From contig CAYQEZ010000022.1 of NCBI GenBank assembly GCA_964416645.1, positions 1 through 30,143 of the forward strand: a stretch of DNA of 30,143 bases, read 5' to 3'. This document shows positions 8,977 to 16,368 of this stretch, in pieces. The translations under genes were made by a program, and so were the position numbers. How positions within the stretch are numbered: the stretch's first letter is position 1; each line of letters opens with the position of its first letter. The DNA comes from GCA-002282575 sp964416645. GTDB lineage: Bacteria; Pseudomonadota; Gammaproteobacteria; Thiomicrospirales; Thiomicrospiraceae. Under the pieces are notes generated by a model, which did not search any database, had not been told where the DNA came from, and saw only the letters and a list, made by a program, of their open reading frames with translations.

Positions 8977-9447
8977 TTAAATCTGTTTGACAAGACGATC
9001 GAGAATATCTTGATGCTTAGCCGCATCAATCTCGACTGCCAAAATCTGACCTGCACCTGCCACAGCCAATTTCGCCACATCGCCACGTAACTGTTCACGC
9101 GCAGCTGCCACTTCTTGGGCTAACTCTGCTTGTGCACCAGCACGAACGCGGTCGGCTTCTTCTTGTGCTTTGGTTTTAGCGTCGTCAACGATTTCGTTAG
9201 CGCGCTTTTCAGCTTGGCCAATAATGTTTTGAGCCTGCTCTTTAGCTTCTTTAAGCACTTCTTTAGCGCGTTTTTCAGCTAATTCGAGCTCACGCTTACC
9301 TTTTTCAGCCGCTGATAGGCCGTCGGCAATGCGCTTTTGACGCTCTTCCATCAATTTGGAAATTGGTCCCCATAGGACCTTGTTCACGAACCAAATCAAA
9401 AGCACGAAAGCGATGATCTGGATCAAGAGCGTAGCATTAATACTCAC
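8977..9447 (-). CDS. atpF: ATP synthase Fo subunit b
   Basis: Membrane-anchored peripheral-stalk subunit. 156 residues, the same as E. coli. One N-terminal transmembrane helix (about 4-26, INATLLIQIIAFVLLIWFV) is followed by a long Ala/Glu/Lys-rich coiled coil (about 30-140). The start is GTG at 9447; it aligns exactly with the E. coli N-terminus and has AGGGG about 7 nt upstream. In the mRNA a small hairpin (arms at 9477-9482 and 9459-9464) sits just before that ribosome site, which might tune b relative to c; this is inference. Confidence 0.96.
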   Translation of the reverse strand: MSINATLLIQIIAFVLLIWFVNKVLWGPISKLMEERQKRIADGLSAAEKGKRELELAEKRAKEVLKEAKEQAQNIIGQAEKRANEIVDDAKTKAQEEADRVRAGAQAELAQEVAAAREQLRGDVAKLAVAGAGQILAVEIDAAKHQDILDRLVKQI

Positions 9448-9520
9448 GGTTCGCCCCTAAGGTTGGTTAACACAAAAACCTTGGTTGGGAAGCGTACGAG
9501 ACACCACCCATAACCACAAA

Positions 9521-9811
9521 TTAAGCGCCTAAGGCAGCTTTCATTGCGCCAACGAATGGGTTAGCGAACAGGAACCACATAGCGAATGCCAAAATGATGA
9601 ATGGGAAAGACTCCATCAAACCAGCGAAGATGAACATGTTAGTCATCAAAGCAGGACGCATTTCTGGTTGGCGAGCGATACCTTCCAAAGTTTTAGAACA
9701 GATCAAGCCCCAGCCAATTGCTGAACCTAAACCTGCAGCAGCCAAGATAACGCCTACGCCAATTGCAGTTGCAGCGTAGATATCAGCGATCATAGTAGCA
9801 GTTACTTCCAT
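9521..9811 (-). CDS. atpE: ATP synthase Fo subunit c (proteolipid ring)
   Basis: Forms the rotating ring that carries the coupling ion. 96 residues in two transmembrane helices (about 12-38 and 55-83) joined by the polar loop ARQPE (46-50). This is longer than the 79 residues of E. coli because of an N-terminal extension and the tail ANPFVGAMKAALGA. The ion-binding carboxylate is Glu67 (GLMESFP), followed by Ser68; E. coli has Asp61 here. Trp34 occupies the helix-1 position that is Gln in Na+-binding c subunits. GGAG lies 7 nt before the ATG. Confidence 0.97.
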   Translation of the reverse strand: MEVTATMIADIYAATAIGVGVILAAAGLGSAIGWGLICSKTLEGIARQPEMRPALMTNMFIFAGLMESFPFIILAFAMWFLFANPFVGAMKAALGA

Positions 9812-9815
9812 CGTT

Positions 9816-9850
9816 TTTCTCCAAAGTTAAAGTTTAAAGGTTAAAAGTTA
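9816..9850 (-). promoter_or_regulatory. A/U-rich translational enhancer-like leader of atpE
   Basis: Immediately before atpE, 9823-9850 consists of four 7-bp units (plus strand AAAGTTA, AAGTTTA, AAGGTTA, AAAGTTA). In the mRNA this gives a U/A-rich unstructured tract ending in TTTGGAG, the ribosome site 7 nt before ATG. E. coli atpE has a known upstream enhancer that also contains TTTTAAC and ends in GGAG, so the same role (high c-subunit yield) is likely. Functional equivalence is inferred. Confidence 0.55.
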
Positions 9851-9944
9851 ATGAAATCGTTTTTAATTCAAAGCTGGCGATTTTCTGAGCGACTTTAAGC
9901 TAAGCTCAAAGCCACCCTGAGCATTCACCATTAATGAACTAACA

Positions 9945-10802
9945 TTAATGATCGTCCATCTCGGTATGCGCCATGCCTAAATAGACAATGGTTAGTACCA
10001 TGAAGATGAAGGCTTGTAAGGTGATAACCAAGATATGGAAAATCAACCAGCCCAAATCAAGCAGTGCTTGTAGCGGAGCCCAAAAGAGCGCACCGATACC
10101 GACTGCAAGCGTACCACCGATCAAGGCGATCAGCAGGAACACCAGCTCACCAGCAAACATGTTGCCGAATAGACGCAATCCAAGAGACAGCGGCTTTGAA
10201 ACTTCTTCAATCAACGTCATAACGATATTGAATGGGACAAAGAATTTACCGAATGGGTGGAATAAGAACATCTTAGTAAATCCCCACAAGCCTTTAACTT
10301 TGATGTTGTAAAAAATAATCAAAGCAAAAACAGACAAAGCCATCGCCATCGTCGTGTTCAAGTCTGTTGTCGGCACCACTTTTAGATGGAAATGAGGATC
10401 ACCTGTCACCATTTGCGCCAACATGGGCAACAAATCAACAGGGATAAGATCCATGAAGTTCATTAACCAGACCCAAACGAAAATAGTCAAAGCTAGAGGA
10501 GCAATAAGTGGATTTTTACCTGGAAAGGTATCACGAACTTGTTGACCAACGAAGTCCAATACACCTTCTACCGCATTTTGAAAGCCAGATGGAGCACCTG
10601 CTTCTAGACGCTTGCCCAAACGAGCAGCTACCAAAATAATCAGCATACCCAGTGCAATACTGATTAAAATTGTGTCCATATGAAAAGTCCAAAAACCTTC
10701 ACATAAACCCGTCGCTGGATTAATGTTATCCGCACTACATACAGCATTATTCTGTAAATGGTGCTGGATATACTCCACCGTTCCCATATTTTCACTACTC
10801 AA
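9945..10802 (-). CDS. atpB: ATP synthase Fo subunit a
   Basis: Stator channel subunit. 285 residues with five to six membrane helices. Essential Arg210 in LSLGLRLFGNMFAGE falls at the same number as in E. coli. The C-terminal helix shows TLQAFIFMVLTIVYLGMA. The start is an unusual TTG at 10802, supported by AAGGAG exactly 7 nt upstream; an in-frame ATG at 10787 has no such site and would lose five residues. The periplasmic N-terminal segment contains Cys22 and Cys34, which could form a disulphide. 18 bp behind atpI, 133 bp before atpE. Confidence 0.97.
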   Translation of the reverse strand: MSSENMGTVEYIQHHLQNNAVCSADNINPATGLCEGFWTFHMDTILISIALGMLIILVAARLGKRLEAGAPSGFQNAVEGVLDFVGQQVRDTFPGKNPLIAPLALTIFVWVWLMNFMDLIPVDLLPMLAQMVTGDPHFHLKVVPTTDLNTTMAMALSVFALIIFYNIKVKGLWGFTKMFLFHPFGKFFVPFNIVMTLIEEVSKPLSLGLRLFGNMFAGELVFLLIALIGGTLAVGIGALFWAPLQALLDLGWLIFHILVITLQAFIFMVLTIVYLGMAHTEMDDH

Positions 10803-10820
10803 GGTATCTCTCCTTTCCTG

Positions 10821-11189
10821 TTAATCTGTAAGCCTTTTTTTACCACGCAAAGTCATCACTTGTGCAAGCTGCATCGCCACGAATGTTAGCACCATCGGCA
10901 TTGGCTCTAAACCCACACCACTAATACCAACAATGAACAACACACCTAACAGCACAAAACGAATCGCTGCACTGGCATATAAAATCCACATGCTCTGTTG
11001 TAGCTCTGTTACCGCTCGCGCATCAGCCATGCGCACCGTGAGCACTAACAACCCAACATTCATAAGTCCGAGCATCAGACCGTAGGCACTTGCTGGCACA
11101 TTCATTGGCGCAAAAACACCAAATGCAATCAAAGCCAACCCACCAAAAAAGAGTTTCCAAGCCACCAAGGGCTTTACATTTACTTGCAT
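10821..11189 (-). CDS. atpI: ATP synthase subunit I (Fo assembly factor)
   Basis: 122-residue membrane protein with four predicted helices (about 10-28, 33-53, 69-88 and 94-113), matching the ATP synthase I family. AtpI helps assemble the c-ring and is not part of the finished enzyme. The position just before atpB is the standard one. Its start overlaps the end of the upstream atpZ-like gene by 10 bp, suggesting coupled translation. Confidence 0.85.
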   Translation of the reverse strand: MQVNVKPLVAWKLFFGGLALIAFGVFAPMNVPASAYGLMLGLMNVGLLVLTVRMADARAVTELQQSMWILYASAAIRFVLLGVLFIVGISGVGLEPMPMVLTFVAMQLAQVMTLRGKKRLTD

Positions 11190-11401
11190 TCGTGCGGCAT
11201 CTTCATCAAGATGTCGTAAACCTTACGAGCACCACCAATAAAGCCCATAACACCACAAATCAACAAACCAAATGGCTGGGTATCAAACAAGCTGTCGAGC
11301 CAATAGCCCACCAGAAAACCTGCCACCACCATCGAGGTAAACATAGAACCGGCACTGATTAACAGCAAATTCGGCATTTTACCGTCTGTTTTGTCGCTCA
11401 T
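11180..11401 (-). CDS. atpZ: AtpZ-like small membrane protein (F-ATPase gene 1 family)
   Basis: First gene of the ATP synthase operon. 73 residues from the ATG at 11401, two hydrophobic helices (about 11-32 and 44-60) and a GYWLDSLFDTQPFGLLICGVMGF core typical of the AtpZ/AtpQ family, described as an accessory or Mg2+/Ca2+-related protein of F-ATPases. A TTG at 11419 would add six residues, but the predicted promoter would place transcription start at about 11426, leaving almost no leader for it. Family assignment is from pattern and position. Confidence 0.75.
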   Translation of the reverse strand: MSDKTDGKMPNLLLISAGSMFTSMVVAGFLVGYWLDSLFDTQPFGLLICGVMGFIGGARKVYDILMKMPHECK

Positions 11402-11432
11402 AGCATCCCAATAATGCAACTAAATCCTACCT

Positions 11433-11461
11433 ATGATACGTGAATATGCCCTTTCAAGCAA
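11433..11461 (-). promoter_or_regulatory. Sigma70-type promoter of the atp operon
   Basis: On the minus strand TTGCTT (11456-11461) and TATCAT (11433-11438) are separated by exactly 17 bp. The -10 matches consensus at five of six bases. Transcription would start near 11426, about 25 nt before the atpZ ATG. It lies in the 152-bp gap after parB, the only sizeable gap upstream of the operon. Confidence 0.6.
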
Positions 11462-11553
11462 GAAGCACGTCGGCTATTTACCGCTTACCCTACCTATTGT
11501 CGCTACCAAAAAACACAACCACTATATATGTGAATTGAACAGTGTAAATGATC

Positions 11554-12432
11554 TTATGATGACATTTTTTCCATTAAGGATTTTAAAGAAGACTCATCAC
11601 TAAAACTGATCTCTAGCTTACCCTTACCGTTAGCTTTGACGGATAACTTAACAGGCACTCCTAAGTGTTCACTGAGTTGCTGCTGCCAAACTTGCCATTG
11701 CGCTGTCTGAACGGATGGTTGATTGTGCTGCAACAACTCGGTTGCAGGTTTTGGCTGAGCCAATTGACGCACTACCTGTTCTAACTCCCGCACCGACCAT
11801 TGCAGCGACATAGCTTGTTGCGCCAAACGTTGTTGCTCTGTTTCTGGTAAGGACACCAAACAACGTGCATGACCCGAAGACAAGTGTCCATCAAGCACCG
11901 CTTCTTGCACGCTTAATTCTAGCTTAAGCAAGCGCAATAAATTACTAACCGCCTCACGTGAACGACCCAGTGTTTGTGCGACTTGTTCATGAGTTAGCGC
12001 AAAACTTTCTGCAAGCTGTCGAATCGCGCGTGCTTCTTCAATAGCAGTGAGATTTTCACGTTGTATATTCTCAATCAATGCAATGGCGAGCGCTGACTGA
12101 TCATCAATTTGGCGCACCACGGTAGGGACAGTGGACAAGCCTGCCAATTTAGCTGCACGCCAGCGACGCTCACCAGCAATAATTTCATATTGCCCCACAC
12201 CAATCGGACGCACCACAATCGGTTGTATCACCCCTTGCGAGCGGATAGAGTCAGCCAATTCAGCCAGCGCCACCTCATCCCACTGCGAACGCGGCTGAAA
12301 ACGACCACTGGTTAGCGCTGAAACCGACAATTGGGTTAATTCATCTTGCCCACTCACCTCTGTCACAGCATTGTTGGCACTCCCCAACAAAGAGGCAAAA
12401 CCCGCACCTAACCCACGTGGCTTTTTACTCAT
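11554..12432 (-). CDS. parB: Chromosome partitioning protein ParB
   Basis: CTP-dependent clamp that binds parS near the origin and recruits SMC. 292 residues. The N-terminal CTPase domain holds GERRWRAAKLAG (87-98) and ENIQRENLTAIEEA (121-134); a helix-turn-helix follows at about 147-167 (THEQVAQTLGRSREAVSNLLRLL). A C-terminal dimerisation domain ends the protein. 11 bp after parA. I did not find a convincing parS in the window. Confidence 0.96.
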   Translation of the reverse strand: MSKKPRGLGAGFASLLGSANNAVTEVSGQDELTQLSVSALTSGRFQPRSQWDEVALAELADSIRSQGVIQPIVVRPIGVGQYEIIAGERRWRAAKLAGLSTVPTVVRQIDDQSALAIALIENIQRENLTAIEEARAIRQLAESFALTHEQVAQTLGRSREAVSNLLRLLKLELSVQEAVLDGHLSSGHARCLVSLPETEQQRLAQQAMSLQWSVRELEQVVRQLAQPKPATELLQHNQPSVQTAQWQVWQQQLSEHLGVPVKLSVKANGKGKLEISFSDESSLKSLMEKMSS

Positions 12433-12443
12433 CGCTCACACCC

Positions 12444-13205
12444 TTAAAATCGACGACGCGACAACTCTTGCGCCAGCGCCAAATAGGCCGCTGCACCCGT
12501 TGAGTTAGCATCAAATTCAAAAATAGACTGACCAAAACTTGGCGCTTCAGCTAGGCGCACATTACGCGGAATCACACTGGCCAACACTTGAGGACCAAAA
12601 TGGGTTAGTAATTCATTAGCCACATCTTGAGCCAATTTATTACGCTTGTCGTACATGGTACGCAGCAAGCCAGCAATAGCCAACTGAGGATTGACCGTCT
12701 GACGAACACTATCCACCGTACCCAACAAAGCCGCTAATCCTTCTAACGCATAGTATTCGCACTGTACAGGTACCAGAATACCATTTGCCGCCGTTAGTGC
12801 ATTTAGCGTCAACAAGTTTAAGCTAGGCGGACAGTCTATTAACACCCAATCATAGTCGTGTTCAATACCTTTCAAAGCTTGCTTGAGCACACTTTCACGG
12901 TGTGGCATGGCCATCATCGCCACTTCAGCGGAAACCAAATCGCCATTGCTGGGCAACACATCAACAGGCGCGGTCGGGGAACGCACGATAGACTGGGCAA
13001 GGCTCGCTTGACCCTGCAATAATTCCGTCAACGAGTGCTCGACATCATCTTTAGCAATCCCCAGACCCGTGGTGGCATTACCTTGCGGATCCATGTCAAT
13101 CAATAACACACGCTTACCCAGCATGCCTAATGCAGCCGCCAAATTAACCGTGGTGGTGGTTTTACCCACACCACCTTTTTGATTAGAAACAGCAATAATC
13201 GGCAT
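12444..13205 (-). CDS. parA: Chromosome partitioning ATPase ParA (Soj)
   Basis: Walker-type ATPase that drives origin segregation together with ParB. 253 residues. The deviant P-loop KGGVGKTT is at 10-17 with the signature Lys10, switch I DMDPQGNATTGLGI at about 37-50, and Walker B VLIDCPPSL. No N-terminal DNA-binding extension, so it is the chromosomal Soj type. The ATG directly abuts the rsmG stop (TAAATG). Confidence 0.97.
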   Translation of the reverse strand: MPIIAVSNQKGGVGKTTTTVNLAAALGMLGKRVLLIDMDPQGNATTGLGIAKDDVEHSLTELLQGQASLAQSIVRSPTAPVDVLPSNGDLVSAEVAMMAMPHRESVLKQALKGIEHDYDWVLIDCPPSLNLLTLNALTAANGILVPVQCEYYALEGLAALLGTVDSVRQTVNPQLAIAGLLRTMYDKRNKLAQDVANELLTHFGPQVLASVIPRNVRLAEAPSFGQSIFEFDANSTGAAAYLALAQELSRRRF

Positions 13206-13850
13206 TTACACACTTTCCTGAGATATAGGCCAACAGCGCACTAACCAGCGCTGCGCATCCAGTTGTGGCACAGTCAACTGAAGCGTTTCAGCACCAATGT
13301 GTGCTGGCATAGCATCCATTTCTGCTTGTGGATAAACGCCTTTCATCAGCCACCAACTGCCTGAATCGGCCCGTAAATGCTCAGTAAAACCAATGAAGTC
13401 GCACATTTCAGTTACGGCACGCGCAATCACACCGTCATACTGGGCTTGATGTTGCTCTGCGCGACTATGCACCACACTAACACGATCCATTAAGCCCAAT
13501 TCAAGCACCGCTTGCGTTAAAAAACGGGTTTTTTTACCGTTACTATCCAATAGCGTCCAGCTACGATTGGCATCGGCAATGGCTAAAACCAATCCTGGAA
13601 TACCGCCACCACTACCAACATCGATCCAACGCCCACGAGATGGCAAATATGATTGCACCGACAACGCATCGAATAGATGCTTAACCAGCATTTCTTCAGG
13701 ATCACGAATAGCAGTGAGGTTGTAAGCTGCATTCCACTTATGCAACAAAGCAACATACTGCAATAACTGCGTTTGCTGCTGCTCCGACAGCGAGAATCCT
13801 AACTGCTGTAAACCGCGCGCTAATTGAGACGATAAAACATCGAACGACAT
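13206..13850 (-). CDS. rsmG: 16S rRNA (guanine-527-N7)-methyltransferase
   Basis: SAM-dependent methylation of G527 in the 530 loop of 16S rRNA. 214 residues from the ATG at 13850, which has GTGGA 8 nt upstream; a GTG at 13862 is in frame but has no ribosome site. The SAM motif DVGSGGGIPGLVLA and the conserved LLHKWNAAYNLTAIRDPEEMLVKH are clear. It follows mnmG by 83 bp and abuts parA, the classical gidA-gidB-parAB order. Confidence 0.96.
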   Translation of the reverse strand: MSFDVLSSQLARGLQQLGFSLSEQQQTQLLQYVALLHKWNAAYNLTAIRDPEEMLVKHLFDALSVQSYLPSRGRWIDVGSGGGIPGLVLAIADANRSWTLLDSNGKKTRFLTQAVLELGLMDRVSVVHSRAEQHQAQYDGVIARAVTEMCDFIGFTEHLRADSGSWWLMKGVYPQAEMDAMPAHIGAETLQLTVPQLDAQRWLVRCWPISQESV

Positions 13851-13854
13851 GGAT

Positions 13855-13863
13855 TTATCCACA
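13855..13863 (+). promoter_or_regulatory. Single consensus DnaA box next to rsmG start
   Basis: TTATCCACA is a perfect DnaA box and covers the ribosome-binding region of rsmG. The gidA region is near oriC in many bacteria, so a functional box is possible, but one 9-mer in 30 kb can occur by chance and I see no second box, 13-mer repeats or AT-rich unwinding element beside it. Confidence 0.3.
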
Positions 13864-13933
13864 AACCAAACGACATATCATAGCATTTTTGCGCCGATAA
13901 GCACAGACTGAACCGACAACCTAGCCTTTGCCA

Positions 13934-15808
13934 TCATGCCATGCGCTTCTTCAGATGCACGAGCAATAACGACAAAGCCGCTGGTGTAACACCCTGCACA
14001 CGCCCCGCTTGACCAATGGTATTAGGACGATACTCTTTCAATTTTTGTTTCACTTCATTCGACAAGCCTTCAATCGCATCATAATCCATCGATTCGGGCA
14101 ACAGTGTCGATTCATTGCGTTTGACCTTGTCGATTTCATCTTGCATACGACTTAGATAGCCTGCGTACTTAACGTCAATTTCAATCTGTTCAATAACCGC
14201 TTCATCGATTACCGCCTCGCCAAAACCAGTTAACGTCGCCAAACTTTGATAGGTTACCTCAGGGCGACGCAGCAAGGTTTGCAAATTTTGCTCTTTACTC
14301 ATGGTGGTGCCGAAAATGCGCTCACTTTCTTCGATCGATAAACGCGCTGGTGAAATCCACGTATCACGCAGGCGTTGTGACTCGTGTTCAATCTGTTCTT
14401 GTTTGCGGCTAAAACTCGCCCAACGGGCTTCATCAATCAGCCCCAATTCACGCGCAATCGGCGTTAAGCGACGGTCGGCATTGTCTTCTCGCAGCAGCAA
14501 ACGATATTCCGCGCGTGAAGTAAACATACGGTAGGGTTCAGTTAAGCCCATGGTATGTAGATCATCGACCAACACCCCCAAATAGGCTTGGTCACGACGC
14601 GGAAACCAAACATCCTTTTCTTGTGCACGACAAGCAGCATTAACACCAGCTAATAACCCCTGCGCTGCCGCTTCTTCATAACCAGTCGTACCGTTAATTT
14701 GTCCGGCAAAATATAAGCCAGCAATTTGATGTGTCTCCAACGTTGGTTTAAGCGCACGCGGGTCGAAATAATCATACTCAATGGCATAGGCTGGGCGCGT
14801 TAAGACTGCATTTTCTAAGCCTTTCATGGTATGAATCATTTGCAACTGGGCTTCAAATGGTAAACTAGTAGAAATGCCGTTCGGATAGAGTTCGTGTGTG
14901 GTGAGGCCTTCGGGTTCAATAAAAATTTGATGCTGTGGCTTATCGGCAAAGCGGGTAATTTTGTCCTCAATCGATGGGCAATAGCGCGGCCCCACTCCTT
15001 CAATCACCCCTTGATACATAGGAGACTGATCGAGGTATTGACGAATCACCTCATGCGTACGCTCGTTGGTGTGGGTAATGTAGCAAGGTACTTGGCGCGG
15101 ATGCATGGCGCGATTGCCCATGAAGGAAAACACGGGTAAGGGTTCATCGCCTGGCTGTGCTTGCATCACTGAAAAATCCACACTACGTGCGTCGATACGA
15201 CAGGGCGTACCTGTTTTTAAACGTCCGACGGGCAGGTCTAACTCACGTAATCGCTCTGCCAAACGAATACTGGGCGGATCACCAGCACGACCACCTGAAT
15301 GGTTTTGCAAGCCAATATGAATGCGTCCATTAAGGAAAGTTCCGGCGGTTAAGACAACCTGACGTGCGTACAACTTCCAGCCAGTGGCGGTAACCACCCC
15401 TGTTACCTGACCCTGGTCAACCATTAAATCTTCTGCCATTTGTTGGAACAAGGTTAAATTGGCTTGATTTTCTAGGCGATAACGCACCGATGCTTTGTAG
15501 AGTAAACGATCAGCTTGCGCGCGTGTGGCACGTACAGCTGAGCCTTTAGAGGCATTGAGGGTACGAAATTGAATGCCAGAATCGTCGGTTGCTAATGCCA
15601 TAATGCCACCCATGGCATCGACTTCTTTGACCAAATGACCCTTACCAATACCGCCAATCGCTGGATTACACGACATGGATCCCAAGCCTTCAATGCTTTG
15701 CGTTAACAACAAGGTATTGCAGCCCATACGAGCAGCCGCAGCCGCAGCCTCAGTGCCAGCATGACCGCCACCAATGACAATAACATCGTATTCTTGTTGT
15801 GCAAACAT
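13934..15808 (-). CDS. mnmG: tRNA uridine-5-carboxymethylaminomethyl modification enzyme MnmG
   Basis: FAD protein that with MnmE puts cmnm5 on U34 of several tRNAs. 624 residues (E. coli 629). Rossmann motif VIVIGGGHAGTEAAAAAARMG at about 9-29, GIGKGHLVKEVDAMGG, the catalytic-Cys region CNPAIGGIGKG and the second signature GLYFAGQINGTTGYEEAAAQG. C-terminal helical domain ends with the MnmE-binding GITPA-like GVTPAALSLLLVHLKK. AGGG lies about 8 nt before the ATG. A MnmC2-type gene for the same pathway is at 28454. Confidence 0.98.
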   Translation of the reverse strand: MFAQQEYDVIVIGGGHAGTEAAAAAARMGCNTLLLTQSIEGLGSMSCNPAIGGIGKGHLVKEVDAMGGIMALATDDSGIQFRTLNASKGSAVRATRAQADRLLYKASVRYRLENQANLTLFQQMAEDLMVDQGQVTGVVTATGWKLYARQVVLTAGTFLNGRIHIGLQNHSGGRAGDPPSIRLAERLRELDLPVGRLKTGTPCRIDARSVDFSVMQAQPGDEPLPVFSFMGNRAMHPRQVPCYITHTNERTHEVIRQYLDQSPMYQGVIEGVGPRYCPSIEDKITRFADKPQHQIFIEPEGLTTHELYPNGISTSLPFEAQLQMIHTMKGLENAVLTRPAYAIEYDYFDPRALKPTLETHQIAGLYFAGQINGTTGYEEAAAQGLLAGVNAACRAQEKDVWFPRRDQAYLGVLVDDLHTMGLTEPYRMFTSRAEYRLLLREDNADRRLTPIARELGLIDEARWASFSRKQEQIEHESQRLRDTWISPARLSIEESERIFGTTMSKEQNLQTLLRRPEVTYQSLATLTGFGEAVIDEAVIEQIEIDVKYAGYLSRMQDEIDKVKRNESTLLPESMDYDAIEGLSNEVKQKLKEYRPNTIGQAGRVQGVTPAALSLLLVHLKKRMA

Positions 15809-15870
15809 TGTGTGTAACCCTGTGATAACGCATTAAATAAGGCGCTATTTTAGCACATTCGTAGATGGGA

Positions 15871-16368
15871 TTAATGAACGACCTTCACGCTGGGTTCATT
15901 GCTGAGCTGATGCATCCACAATGGCCAGTCCGCAGACTGCCATTGCGCATGTTGATAAACACGATACAAAATGTCGAACCATTGGCGCATCCCCGCATTA
16001 ACCAATGTCATTTGCGCACTCTGTGATTCTTCTTTACCTTTGAAAATCAGAGTCATTTGTGTGAGCGAATAACTCACATCAACACGATTAATTAACCAAG
16101 CATGACTATGGGGCGAAGCGACTACCGCCGTTTCACTGACACTAGCCTGCTGTGCTGCTTGTTGTTCAAATTGATGATAAACATCGGCATGAGGCGTATC
16201 TTGCACCTGTTTAAGTAACCAATCACGCAGCACAGGAATGAGTCGATTGCCCAGACGCTGAGTCAGCCAGAGTACGACCACATCACCTTCGGGTGTCAGT
16301 GCGCTGAGATGAATACGATCTTCTTCATCAATGTAGCTTAAAGTTACTTTTTCGAGTTTCAACAACAT
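15871..16368 (-). CDS. Uncharacterised protein translationally coupled to ygiQ
   Basis: 165 residues from the ATG at 16368; a GTG one codon earlier is also possible. Not recognised as a named family. The N-terminal third reads like a beta-rich domain (SYIDEEDRIHLSALTPEGDV) followed by WLTQRLGNRLIPVLRDWL. The C-terminal half has alternating beta-like segments. No signal peptide or membrane helix. The start overlaps the ygiQ stop, so translation is coupled, and mnmG lies 62 bp downstream. Function unknown; the tight coupling suggests a role linked to YgiQ or simply operon packing. Confidence 0.75.
   Translation of the reverse strand: MLLKLEKVTLSYIDEEDRIHLSALTPEGDVVVLWLTQRLGNRLIPVLRDWLLKQVQDTPHADVYHQFEQQAAQQASVSETAVVASPHSHAWLINRVDVSYSLTQMTLIFKGKEESQSAQMTLVNAGMRQWFDILYRVYQHAQWQSADWPLWMHQLSNEPSVKVVH

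Noticed and set aside
11950..11965. parS-like TCACGTGAA core inside parB
   Set aside because: Only 11 of 16 positions match the parS consensus and the outer bases are wrong, so it is probably just coding sequence.
13850..13933. Possible chromosomal origin between mnmG and rsmG
   Set aside because: Only one DnaA box, no cluster of boxes and no AT-rich unwinding repeats.
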